Shown here piece after piece: positions 22,192 to 32,396 of a DNA stretch of 64,000 nt. Numbering within the stretch: the stretch's first letter is position 1; the number at the start of each line of letters is the position of its first letter. Source of the stretch: Atkinsonella hypoxylon. Taxonomy: Eukaryota > Ascomycota > Sordariomycetes > Hypocreales > Clavicipitaceae. The notes beneath the pieces are model-generated. The model searched no databases and was not told the DNA's origin. It was given only the letters and a program-made list of their open reading frames with translations. The stretch spans positions 1 through 64,000 of the forward strand of contig JFHB01000103.1 in NCBI GenBank assembly GCA_000729835.1, in the 5' to 3' direction. The position numbers and the translations under genes are program-made.

Positions 22192-23895
22192 TCATCTCAG
22201 CATGTACGACAGATCGGGCAGTCCGCGTACGACATCGTCTACTTCTACTTCTACAGCGGCAGTCTGTCCTGATTCCACGGGTGCACCCAGCGCATCGGCG
22301 GAGAGTGAAGGGCGGATCGGCGCTGCAGGCATGGAGGCATCCAGGGGGACTGAGGCCGTCGCGGATACAGAGTCCGTCTCCGAGGGCGTGAAATCTGGGG
22401 GCGGAGACGCGCTCCCCCTTGAAGCCATGGGATGGTCCACCGAACTGTCCACGATGCTGGACGCAGACATGCTGCCAGTCGGCGGAACGGCATCCACGAC
22501 CAACGTTCCAAGCCTCTCTCGTCCATCAGCCATGGATATCCCCCTCACAGGCGAGAACCCCGAACCCCCAGCCGCACTCGTATCAATCCGAGCCAGCTGC
22601 GTCCCCAAGCCGTGAACTGGGCCATTGTCCACCGTAGCAGAGACCATCTCCCCCCATTCATCGTCCGCAAGTCCATGCTCATCCCCAGCGAGCCCCAAAC
22701 GCGACGCGCCAGCATGTCCGGACGAGCTCGTATCCGCAGGCGACGGAGGCACACTCGCGGTCCCCCATGTAGCATCCGGGGCCAGACGAGGACGGTCCGG
22801 CCTGCCCTGCTGAGCGAGCAGCTCCCCGATGCGCACACCCGGCGCATCAGAGTCCCAGTTGAACATGCCGGCGCCGGCTTGGCCTTTGCGCCCCAGGACG
22901 CGTCCGCGCCGCGCATCCTCTTCCATCCATCGTCGGACCGTCGCCAGGACGTCTTTGCGGATGTGCGAGGCATGCCACGAGATGCGGACGTAGGTTTCGT
23001 CGTCGCCGTTGTGCTTTCTGACGGAGCCGAAGCGCGAGATGCGGTACCAGGCTTTTCGTTGGGCTATGGATGAAAAGGGGTCGATTGTATCGGGGACGGC
23101 TTCGGCCTGTATGGAGACTGGGCGAGTTCCTGGGAAAACGTCGTCCAGGAGGGAGAGATCGGTTGGGTAGAGGGGCGTTGAGCGTGGCACGTTTGTGCTG
23201 GTCGCCTTGTGGACGGCTGTAGAATCATCTGCTGTGGATTTGGTTTGCGGAATCTCGTCTTCTTCCTCCGTCGTAGTACCGCCAGATGATAAATTCGCCA
23301 GAGGCAGATCCAGACTTGACGTGCTCTTGGCCGTGTTATCACGTATTCCCACCGGTTCCTGCCCCTTCGAAGGCTGCCTGCCGCCTCCAAGCCGCTCGCT
23401 GGCATCCAACCCTCGCTCAGCCTCGTCCACGTCCAAGGATTCGCTCCGTAGCCCATGTTCTTCCCGTGCTTCGCCGTCGCGACCACTCGTGTCATCTTCA
23501 ATTCCGTTCACGACATTCGTCGGCAACGGCTGTAGCTCCTCCATACTAACGCCAATCGACGACTCAGCATTTCCATGCATCCCAGAATGCAGCGTCTCGT
23601 CGTCCTTCATCTTCCAAGGATCGGGCAAAGGCAACTTCATCGCATCATCTCCCACTCCCGAATCCAAACTTGTTTCCCCCAACCAACCTGGGTTATCCTT
23701 CCGCCCCGGGACCGCATCGTTCCATCCCCCCCATGCATCCTCCTCTTTGCCTGCTAGACCCCACGGCGAGAGACACCGGGAACTCTTCCGCGTATTACTG
23801 CTGAAGTGTATCTGTTGAGGTTCGGGCAGCAGGTCTATCCTGGGGGTGATGGCGGTCGTTTCGGTCGCCCACGGCGAATTCCATGGATCCTCCAT
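22192..23895 (-). CDS. Conserved fungal protein of unknown function, 567 aa
   Basis: Single open frame from an ATG, 567 residues. It opens MEDPWNSPWATE and has further DPW/SPWG/WGGWND repeats in the first 100 residues, followed by a long acidic, Ser/Thr-rich disordered stretch. The best-conserved-looking block is near 280-360: DPFSSIAQRKAWYRISRFGS, RKHNGDDETYVRISWHAS, VRRWMEEDARRGRVLGR and FNWDSDAPGVRIGELL, which resembles a fungus-specific family I have seen only as uncharacterised. The C-terminal third is low complexity and ends DDVVRGLPDLSYMLR. No membrane segment or signal peptide. The tryptophan-containing acidic repeats at the N-terminus could be short binding motifs, but that is a guess. 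It converges with the histidine kinase, 236 bp between stops. Confidence 0.75.
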   Translation of the reverse strand: MEDPWNSPWATETTAITPRIDLLPEPQQIHFSSNTRKSSRCLSPWGLAGKEEDAWGGWNDAVPGRKDNPGWLGETSLDSGVGDDAMKLPLPDPWKMKDDETLHSGMHGNAESSIGVSMEELQPLPTNVVNGIEDDTSGRDGEAREEHGLRSESLDVDEAERGLDASERLGGGRQPSKGQEPVGIRDNTAKSTSSLDLPLANLSSGGTTTEEEDEIPQTKSTADDSTAVHKATSTNVPRSTPLYPTDLSLLDDVFPGTRPVSIQAEAVPDTIDPFSSIAQRKAWYRISRFGSVRKHNGDDETYVRISWHASHIRKDVLATVRRWMEEDARRGRVLGRKGQAGAGMFNWDSDAPGVRIGELLAQQGRPDRPRLAPDATWGTASVPPSPADTSSSGHAGASRLGLAGDEHGLADDEWGEMVSATVDNGPVHGLGTQLARIDTSAAGGSGFSPVRGISMADGRERLGTLVVDAVPPTGSMSASSIVDSSVDHPMASRGSASPPPDFTPSETDSVSATASVPLDASMPAAPIRPSLSADALGAPVESGQTAAVEVEVDDVVRGLPDLSYMLR

Positions 23896-24708
23896 GCCTG
23901 CATAGGCTATGGTCTGAGCTTGGACATAGCTGTTGCTGTTGATATAATAATCGATGACTATGGGAGAATATATACGGTGGACGCGCTATAGCTCATGTGA
24001 GGTCGTCATTCTTTAGGGGAGAAGACGGCTGACTCGAGGGGTGATTGAGCGTGGATTCAAGCCGGAGATGTCGGTCGCCGGAGATTTGTCCGATCGATCA
24101 CGAGAAGGACTACCCTAGCAACTAAAAGATGCAAAGTGCAAGAGGAAGGTGGGTGATAAAATATACCTGCGACGCTGCAGTAGTGTCATGTTGATTTAGG
24201 GGCAGTAACTGGTTGAGTAGCCTTGATGTTCGACGGCAATGCCTGGCTCGCGAGGCTGCAAGCTGCAAGCTGCAGGGGTCGGCCAAGACGGGTCGTCGTC
24301 AGGTCCGGCCATAATTATCATAAAGTCTCAATCAATATTGAAGCTTCACAATTCCGCACCGCAGTTCTTACAACGGGCGTTAGCACTAGTACTAGCACTA
24401 GCACTGACACTGACACTGACACTGACACTGACACTGACACCAGTACCAGTACCAGCAATAATGGTCATCTTTCCTTTCATTACACTAACTACTCCGTACG
24501 TAGAGCTTCAGTATGAGCCACATTCGAGCAAGTACGTATATATATATATATGCATGAAGATGCATGGGGACGCATGGAGATGCATGACCTCCTGGGGCCT
24601 AAACAGGAAAAGAAGTACTAGCCAGCCAAGTTGCTCCTCGCTAAATAAACAGCATTACAAAAATAGCCAAGGGAGCGCTTTCAATAAACCATGTGGCGGT
24701 TCAATACG
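23896..24708. other. Intergenic with hexanucleotide repeat
   Basis: Upstream of the 22192-23895 gene and downstream of the CAF-1 gene. Contains the ACTGAC-type array at 24381-24455, a TACTCCGTA word near 24488 and a TA-repeat near 24538-24551. No supported gene. Confidence 0.5.
24381..24455. repeat. (ACTGAC)n hexanucleotide microsatellite
   Basis: Starts as ACTAGC units, becomes uniform ACTGAC for about seven units, and ends as CAGTAC units: a graded, variant hexamer array in non-coding DNA. Confidence 0.9.
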
Positions 24709-26779
24709 TCATGACACAATCTCATGCCCTGGCTTGAGATCCCACTCCTTGCAACGTCCGGTGCCCTTCTTCTCAGCAACATGCTCCAGCGTGTTCTTTA
24801 CTTCGGCGCGAGAAACGTTATCCCGAAACTGATGGAAGATAAAGTCGATGATGCCAGCTTTGGAGAGCGCCTTGTTATCGAGAATGGCCTGCTTCACATC
24901 ATTCATCAGCTCTGCCTTGACCAGCTTGGCAGCAGCCGAGGGCGGAACCGTGCTGGATGGCTCGCTTTTCAGTGCGGCAAAAGCATTGGCCGGGGCTGGC
25001 GGAGGGGGCATCGTGGTTGTAATCGATGTCGTCAATGTTGTCGCTGTGTTTGATTTGCCAGGCTTCGCTTTCGTTTCTGTTCCCCAATACTGCGTGGAAA
25101 ATGGGTCAATGCCCCAGGTGTGCTCCAGTCCTTCTGAGAGCCAACGTTAGCTTCCGCATGTCCATTCTATTCGTGTCATTCACGAGCTCTTACCATGCAT
25201 GAACTCCAGCTTGTGCTCATATACAGTGCGGTTGGGTCCTTGTCGGTCATGATTTTCGAAACAAATACCCGTGCTTTCGGGCTCCATTGTGGTGCTGAAT
25301 GCACGTCTTGAGAAACAAGTGTCTTCTGTGTCGTCCAAAAATCCGTCCATGTCATCCTCGTCATCCAGATCCTCTTCGTCGTCATCCATATCAACGTCTT
25401 CTCCCTCCTCTTCCTGCCACTCGGCTTCCGAGTCGTAGTCGTAATCAAGCGGAAGGCGCCGGCCCATCGGCCTGCGAGCAAGCTTAGACATGGTGTCGCG
25501 CCCCAGAGCAAAGGGCTTCAGCGTGATAGTGCCGTAATAAGGCGGGCGGACGTCTTGAGAGAATGCGATCACTTTTTGTGGTATGCTGGCCAGTTTCTTC
25601 CGTGCTTCCTCAAATATTTGACTTGCTGCGCCGCCAGCGCCGCGCGACTTCTCTGCTTCGCTATAAGCCGTTTCCATGATATGTTTGACAGGATGGTGGC
25701 TTTTGCCGCGCCTGCCGGGTTTGAACGGGAGGCATAAATGCTCGACTGCATCAAAACTCTGGCTTTTCTGTTGTTCTTGTACGTCTTGCTGTTTCGAGAT
25801 GAGCTCGTCAAGCATCCGCGACTTGGCATCTTTGGTTTCTTGGTCCATCTGTGTGACACAAAGGGCCAGACGGGTATTTTCTCGAACAAAAAACGGCTTA
25901 AAAAGCTTGTCGTACTCGGTCTCCGCGGTCTTTGAAATTGCGGCTACGCATTCGGCTTTGGCAGAGCTCACGGAAGCTGAGCCACAATCGAGTCCCATCT
26001 TTTTGGGGCTGCTGGGCATCTTGAAAAATGCGTTAAGTTTTGGCTGACTCCTGGCTTTCCTCTCCTTTTCTTCAAGGATGCGCCGCTGTTCTTCCTCCTT
26101 CCTTCGTTTCTTTTCATCTCGCAGCTCAGCCTTTAGTCGGTCTTCCTCTTCCTTTTGCTTACGCTTCTCCTCTCGCTCCTTAGCCCGAGCAACTTTTTCC
26201 TCTTCTTGCTTTGCCTTTTCAGCGGCTTTTTTGGCAGCTTGTTCATCCCGCTCTCTCTTCTTCGCTGCCAGTTCCTTCTCTTTGGTCTCCTTCTTTTCAG
26301 TCGTCAGCCGCTTGCGCTTTGTAGTGGGGTTCTTGTTCGCTATTGACGAAGGGTTGGTAGATTTCGGTGACATATTTATGGGAGTCTGGGTACTATCTGA
26401 TAGCTTGCTCGATTTGGCTTGGGTCGGCGTTAGGGGCGAGGGAGAATTGCGTGCAGACGTACTGCTACCTGCTTCAGTGAGAGCTGGTGAATCGAGTCTG
26501 TTGCGCGACGATTGAGTGTCGGGTTCGGTTCGTGGAGGTAGCACTATGATAAACAGGAAAAAAAAAAGGACGTTAATTCTCTGTGTGACAGTCGCATCGG
26601 ACTATGTGAAAGATGTGCTCACAGCTGCCACCAGCTAGCCGAACGGAAACGGCATTGGGCGCCTTGGCATCAGCACCATCAACAACCTCCAACAAATCTC
26701 CGGCGTACTCATCATGACTTCTTTTATGTCCTACCGAATCCATCTCCTGCACATTCGGTGAGATCTCGCAAAGGGGCAT
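24709..26779 (-). CDS. RLF2: Chromatin assembly factor 1 large subunit (p150/CAC1)
   Basis: Three exons, 26779-26623, 26543-25194 and 25133-24709, give 643 residues. In order: a short N-terminal exon; a Ser/Pro/Thr-rich segment; the KER domain, a long Lys/Glu/Arg helix at about 132-217; directly after it QPKLNAFF (from Q219), a canonical PCNA-interacting QxxLxxFF box; the block DVRPPYYGTITLKPF, typical of CAF-1 p150; the acidic ED domain at about 420-460 that binds H3-H4; and in exon 3 the C-terminal winged-helix region (KAGIIDFIFHQFRDNVSRAEVKNTLEHVAEKKG). By homology it is the large subunit of the CAF-1 histone chaperone, depositing H3-H4 on newly replicated DNA behind PCNA. The second splice joins MHG+AA to read FMHEGLEHTW. 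Upstream exon 1 is inferred from a strong donor and acceptor and an in-frame ATG. Confidence 0.92.
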
Positions 26780-28189
26780 CGGGAATGTACTATATCAATC
26801 AGCCGCAGCCCCCTTCTGGGCTTTGTGATTTCGCGGTGAGCGAGAGGTGATTAGCAATTTCTGTGACAGTTGTGACTACCTGTCGAGACATAGGATTGTC
26901 TGCATCTGGCTCACGACTGTAATAACCTCATGTGAGACCAAATGAATTGCGTTGAATCAATTAGAAGCTCCCGAGGCCAAGCGACGTCTACAATCGAGCT
27001 CGAGGTGGAGAGAAAACCAGCATTATGTGGTTCGAATACTAAGTGGATGATGTTAAGAAGGAGATGCTTGCTAGGCTGACTTCAAACACGGCGCGCGAAA
27101 TTGGCGCCTGCCGCCAGCGGTTGAGACGCGTTAAAAGGGGTCCTCGTTGACCAATGGTAGCGTGCCGGCGTAGACTACCTAGCGGATAAATATCGGACCC
27201 TGGACTGTGGCTGGTGCATCAGACTCAGGTAGAGGAAATAAAGTAAGCACCCACTAGCCACAGCCTGATTCCCGCGCTGGGCCCTTTTAGGAAACGCGCA
27301 GAGGCTTGGCAAACGTCAACTGACATCATGCAATAGCCCCGTAGCTCTTAGCATGAAACCTCTAGAAATCTTCATCCCCTCTTTGAAAGCCATCAGGAAG
27401 CGAATGAGGAAGCAGAAGTATTCAACGATAATATGGCATCAATGGTTGAAGGCACAGCTTGGCAGGTTTGCTGCAGTTACGACATACCTACATTGCTTCG
27501 TAACTAGGCTGAATCGAGGTCTATGATAATACTTATAAGGATGAAGGAGTAACGTGATAGTGTGGCAGACAAGGGCCATCATATAGACGAGGAACGTTTT
27601 CTCTCTCCACTTTTGATTAATAAAGGATGAGCAAGAATTGCTTGATAGGCGCCGAGACTCCATTTCGACTAATGCCCAAAATGGCTCGCCACCTGGTCTT
27701 GTTTTACATTATGGTGATTCGTACTTCCTTACGGCAGCCCGACTATGGGTACCAGTGTCATTAAGTACACGCTTTTTGTCTCGCTATATGGAGAACCGAA
27801 ACTCTGGCTGTAGAACTACCCTTTTTCGCCGCTCAGCAGGAACATGTCACCGCAACATTAGCGATAGTGATTAGACAAAAAATATACCAAAACATAAAAA
27901 CTGTTGGTATCAACAAAACGGAATATGTGAAATAGTAGCGATTGAATCCTCATCCTGTCGCAAACTCCTACCAACGCACCCTGGGGTTGGCACAATCAAA
28001 TAACAGCCGAGACTATGCCTCGAAAGAGAAAAAAAAAAAAGCGAGCGTCTGTCGACAATCGAGTTGTATGAGTGAGACATAGGCAGGTAAACAGTCGTCA
28101 AGCCAGCGAGACAGAAAAAGGGGGACATGAACAAGTCAATCGTCCATGGCCAGTATTGGCACTAACAATTCTACTGTATCGCGAGCTCT
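26780..28189. other. Intergenic, no gene seen
   Basis: Between two minus-strand genes: CAF-1 promoter on the left, 3' flank of the Gln/His-rich gene on the right. Open frames (for example 27439-27663 and 27638-27874) show no domain. An A-run lies at about 28028-28040. Confidence 0.45.
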
Positions 28190-29368
28190 TTAGTCAGGAT
28201 TGGCAATGTAGAGGCGGCCGGAGGTTAGAGTTGCGGTCCTTTCGTCAACACTGCCTCTCCGCTTGAGCTCTTCTGCGTTCTTAACACTCTTCTCTCTCGT
28301 TAAAGTCGAGTGCTTCTGGGAGTTGGCCGCCAGCTTATGGATATTGCCAAGCTCTCCTAGATTATCAGCTCTTTCGCCGCTGCTAGCACTTCTTGAGCTT
28401 TGGGTCCGGCCCGAAGCAGAGTCATCAATGGGTTTCGTTGGCTCTTCTGGATGCTCAGCTAGACTTCCTGTTCGCTCCGGTGTGTCGCCTGGGCTGCGCC
28501 GTTGCTGTGCTCCTGAGGCAACGGAGCCAGTAGAGGCGCGATATTGAGCAGCTCGTCTGCCGCTTCCGATGCTGCTTCGGCCGCTGCTCCCTGTGCGTCG
28601 ATGATGTCCGCGAGACAGCGTCTGGGTGTCCTCGTCGTCGCTGCTTTCTCCTTCTACCTCGGTGGCACTGAGACGTAAAGGCACGCCGCCCACACCCACA
28701 TGATTGGTATCGCCATGGGTGTACCCTACAACAGGAGTCTTGCCATGATGTCGGATCTTGGCGGCAACCTTGCCTGTAGCGCTAATACCAGTGTTGCTAC
28801 GGCTGCCAGCAACAACACCACGACCTCCTCCCACAACCTCGAGATTCGCTCGCATCTTGGCTGCTCTTTGCTGAGCGGTCACACGCGGGTCCTCATGTTG
28901 AGCACGGTCGCACCAGACGGTGGCCTTTTGCCGGCGAAGGAGGGCAACGTAACCAGTCGGCTGGGAGATGGTTCCTCCTGAGCGACTGGAAATGGAACGG
29001 CGAAGGTCTGTTGAAGACGAGGTACGGTATGCCACAGGGAGCTGCATAGTCGAGGTCGTGTTGACGGTGTTGACGGTATTGACGGAGGTTGAGCGACGAG
29101 TGTTGTTCATGTGTGGGGGCACGGCTTGGTTGTACTGAAAGCCGGTCTGCTGATGATGGTTCTGGTGATGTTGTGGTAACATTTGTGAATGTGGGTGCTG
29201 TGGTTGGTGGTGGTGGTGATGGTGGTGATGGTGGTGATGGTGGTGGTGGGGCGGCTGCTGCTGCTGCTGCTGAATTGGAAACGTATTAGAGGAAGTAGTT
29301 CGAGACCGCGAGTGGCCGTAGACTTTCGCCTGATCTATTGGGCTAGATATTGCATGCGACTCTAACAT
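28190..29368 (-). CDS. Gln/His-rich conserved fungal protein, 392 aa
   Basis: Single open frame from an ATG, 392 residues. Residues about 33-55 are a poly-Gln then poly-His run (six Gln, then fourteen His), followed by more Gln/His-rich sequence. The middle contains the only ordered-looking block, GYVALLRRQKATVWCDRAQ then EDPRVTAQQRAAKMRANLEV (about 140-175), with a Cys next to a Trp; the rest is Ser/Arg/Gly-rich and highly charged with many RRSS and SSGR stretches that resemble kinase sites. No membrane segment. I do not recognise a named family; the conserved block and biased codons support a real gene. A His run can bind metal or target nuclear speckles in other proteins, but nothing here shows that. 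The upstream region (29369-30280) has tandem repeats and may hold a long leader. Confidence 0.65.
   Translation of the reverse strand: MLESHAISSPIDQAKVYGHSRSRTTSSNTFPIQQQQQQPPHHHHHHHHHHHHHHQPQHPHSQMLPQHHQNHHQQTGFQYNQAVPPHMNNTRRSTSVNTVNTVNTTSTMQLPVAYRTSSSTDLRRSISSRSGGTISQPTGYVALLRRQKATVWCDRAQHEDPRVTAQQRAAKMRANLEVVGGGRGVVAGSRSNTGISATGKVAAKIRHHGKTPVVGYTHGDTNHVGVGGVPLRLSATEVEGESSDDEDTQTLSRGHHRRTGSSGRSSIGSGRRAAQYRASTGSVASGAQQRRSPGDTPERTGSLAEHPEEPTKPIDDSASGRTQSSRSASSGERADNLGELGNIHKLAANSQKHSTLTREKSVKNAEELKRRGSVDERTATLTSGRLYIANPD
29203..29272. repeat. GGTGAT/GGT and CTG arrays (poly-His and poly-Gln coding)
   Basis: GGTGGTGAT-type array read on the minus strand as CAC/CAT His codons, followed by a CTG run read as CAG Gln codons, in the gene at 28190-29368. 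Confidence 0.9.
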
Positions 29369-29861
29369 TATGAAGGACGGAAGCTGGTTCTCCTCTGGTT
29401 TCGGCCTGTTGCCAATCCGCTGCTATTTCGAAGGCAAGGGGTTTTCTTCTCGGGCTTGTCGTGGTGGCTTTGGGCTGGTGGAAGCGGCGGCTTAGGGACT
29501 GCGACTATCCAGATTGGGAGCTTTGTGTTCTTCATCAATCCAGAGCCAGTGACGTTGGTGTCCAAATGTCGAAAATCGGAGCGGCGAGAGAACAGGGGAC
29601 TGGGTTCTGGGTTCTGGTCAATCTGAAACCGTGTACGCTAGTCTTTTGTTTGTGCTCGACTCGCAGCACAGGCGCACGGCGAAGAAGAGATTGTAACGTT
29701 TGTTCGAGGTCGACAAGGAAGCCTTGATGGTGCTGAAGGCGTTTAAGGCTCAATGCGGCGAGCGAGGATGGAGCAGCTGGTCGCAAGTGCAAATTCGCAA
29801 CCAGAGCAAGAAAGAGGTTGTTGACGAGCGGAGGGAGGAATGAAAAGATGGAAACGAGGAC

Positions 29862-29912
29862 GTTGGTGTGGTCGTTGGTGTGGTCGTTGGTGTGGCCGCT
29901 GGTGTGGTGTGG
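29862..29912. repeat. 12-bp tandem repeat (GTTGGTGTGGTC)
   Basis: About four imperfect units upstream of the Gln/His-rich gene; the last unit is altered to CGCTGGTGTGG. Confidence 0.85.
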
Positions 29913-30805
29913 TGGGCGAGGTAAATACCGGCCGGTGGCTACGGCTGGGCTGGTATTTACCACCTTGGATGGTATTAATGTGCTGGCTGGGTGTGCAGTG
30001 CTCGCTCTTCTGTCCAGACCTGAATCGATATTGGCCCCAGCCAGCAGCGGTGGTGGGGTCTCGGGCTGGGAGCTGCAGGGCGACCAGGGGGCGATCTTTC
30101 CAGACGTGGCAGGGCCAAGCCTGGCCAGGGCTGCAGATGTCGCTTCTTCCGCATTCTGTCATTCTGCGTCCGTCGCTGCATCCTGGTTCTTCACTAACCG
30201 AAATGTAACTGATCTTTCTCCATTTCATTATGCCCGCTCTGCTCCGTGCTGCTGCTGTTTCTATCCATCCTCTGTCTAGCTGCGAACTCAGTTAATCTCA
30301 TCACGCACAAGAGCATGCCGGACCTTGTTGTATCAAAATCGCGGTGACACAATGTGGACAGCGGTCACTCGGCATCGGGGACAGCTTTTTAAAAAGGCTT
30401 GGCGAAAAAAATCTGGTTCTGCCGGGATGACCGCTCGGCCTTAGACACTAGTCATGCTGCCGAGCACTTTGCAGTATCGTTCGTTACCAACAGCGGCGAG
30501 CCTGGAGCCTGGATGCATTGTAAATGGAAAGGCTACTAGTCCCCATATCGTCTTGCGATTGGTCTCGTCCCACGGTCAATGATGTAACCAGGATATCACG
30601 AGCCACCCTTGAATTGACTGACCACTTTGGTTGCCAGCGGCCACCATGCACGCAATTGAACATCACATACATCCCGTTGGCAGGGTTAAGAGAGTTGCGG
30701 GTAGCCGTCGTTTTTTTGTCCCTTGCCACCACAACTGGCGTCTGCGTCTGTCTGTCGACCCCACTAGACGCTCAACGATCCGATAATAGGTGGGTGGATA
30801 GATAT

Positions 30806-30852
30806 TGTGGGCGTGGGCGTGGGCGTGGGCGTGGGCGTGGGCGTGGGCGTGG
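30806..30852. repeat. (GTGGGC)n hexanucleotide microsatellite
   Basis: About eight uninterrupted GTGGGC units in intergenic DNA, strongly G-rich on the plus strand. Confidence 0.9.
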
Positions 30853-30922
30853 ATTAAATCGGATTTCGACGAGACAGATCATGATGGAATGGTAAATGAC
30901 GGACGGACGCTCAGGTGACGAA

Positions 30923-30999
30923 GAGTCTACAGCTCAAGCGAGGTTTTGAACCCGACCTGACCTGACCTCCTAAGGTATCTGTGGGTCTTAATTCACCAG
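30923..30999. repeat. Dispersed repeat (copy B)
   Basis: GAGTCTACAG..., then GAGGTTTTGAA and CGACCTGACC, followed by TGTGGGTCTTAATTCACC. The order and spacing match copy A at 4720-4848, although copy B has one unit only and a CCTGA duplication. It borders an AT-rich island. Confidence 0.55.
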
Positions 31000-31210
31000 T
31001 TATATTGTAATCCTTTAGTATCCCTGCACTAGTACATTATAGTGTATTACAGTATTATAGTATCGAAAAAAATCTTGAAAAAATTAGAAAAGAGGAAGAA
31101 AAAGTCATAAAGTATATGATAGCGTTATCAATTTTTGATCAATTTTTAATCCCCTTTAGATTATATTAGCTTAGTTACTCATTACTTTGTATGTACAAGA
31201 AGATCCTAGT
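31000..31210. other. AT-rich island
   Basis: About 210 bp clearly richer in A and T than the flanks, with many TA steps and no open frame. This composition is expected for repeat DNA mutated by RIP in ascomycetes, and it adjoins repeat copy B, but it is too short to prove that origin. Confidence 0.5.
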
Positions 31211-32318
31211 TAACTCTAAGCTTAAAGGGGCCAATGAAAAGAGCTGTTACGCGCCATCTAGACCCACTCCATAACCCACTGATACCTCAGGTCAGGATGA
31301 ACTGTATATGCCACTGCATAATCAATTCCTGTACGCACATCGTGCGGAACGAAGAAGAAGGCTTATCGGCAACTTTACCTCCACCAGTGGGCAAATCTCA
31401 TTATCGACTAGCCATATATCTGCGGTTGTGCAGTGGCTGAGTTTGTGAGCGAGCGGCAATCAACCGATCGATGGGAAGCCGCGGGCTGATACCGATCTGC
31501 TTCAACGTCGGACTGTTGTCTCCTCATCTTGCCTGATAACATTAGAGCTTTGATTTTATCCATGATAATAACCAAATCCCGTCCGGCTCCTGGTCATTTC
31601 TACTCCCACCTACTCCGTACCCCGTACGTACATGCATACCTACATGCGGCATTGGCCAGAACCCCCAATCTGTGTTATGAAGACGCATATGCAAGCTGAC
31701 ACAAGCGGCAGCGCCCTCGCCTTTTTAGTCAGGCATGCAGACAAAGTCGACCGGATCGATCAAAGGTTGACTACTCTGCAGTGAAGACGAGACAGGCGTG
31801 ACGCCTGGCAGTGACCGCATCCACTCACTAATAGTTAGCTAATAGCTAATAGCTAATAGGAGCTAGTAGGTGCCTGAGTAAAAAGGTGTGTCGTGGTATT
31901 AGACGAGATATTATCGGGCCGGATGCCAGATTTTCGAATGACCTGAGCCTTGCCATTTGCTCCGGAAGATTATTCGGAAACAACATATCCGTCGACATAC
32001 AGAGTACAGCAGCCAGTCTATCAATTTTTTTCGCTTATGCAGCGCCTCTTGGAGCTAGTTGAATGGCTTTCACCTGTGATGGGTCGAGATAGGCGTATGC
32101 AGTGTGAGACGACAAGTCACCGGCTTGCTCGACGCCGCGTGCTGCTTGTGTGTGCGGACCCGGAGTACACGCAGCTACTACAATCAATATGTCACAGTAT
32201 TGGCCAAGGTGCCCCTGCCACCCACGGGCGCCATGTTCCCAACGGGTAAGCTGGAGAGGATGTTGGGCAAGGATCAGTTGCATGTCTGGTCAGTGATGGC
32301 TAGCGCAGCCTTCCTAGT

Positions 32319-32396
32319 CTGGCTGGGTCTGGCCTGAGTCTGGCTGAGTCTGGCTGAGGCTCGCTGAGTCTGGCTGAGGCTCGCTGAGTCTGTCTC
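32319..32396. repeat. Tandem repeat of GTCTGGCTGAG-type units
   Basis: About seven degenerate 10-12 bp units alternating CTGGCTGAGTCTGGCTGAG and GCTCGCTGAG. Confidence 0.85.

Noticed and set aside
13640..30000. Possible biosynthetic gene cluster (MFS/EamA transporters, regulator, small membrane protein)
   Set aside because: No polyketide synthase, NRPS, terpene cyclase, P450 or tailoring enzyme is present; neighbours are core housekeeping genes.
29818..30279. Plus-strand frame of 153 codons with a Trp-Ser-Leu-Val repeat
   Set aside because: It is a translation of the 12-bp tandem repeat; no ATG context or domain.
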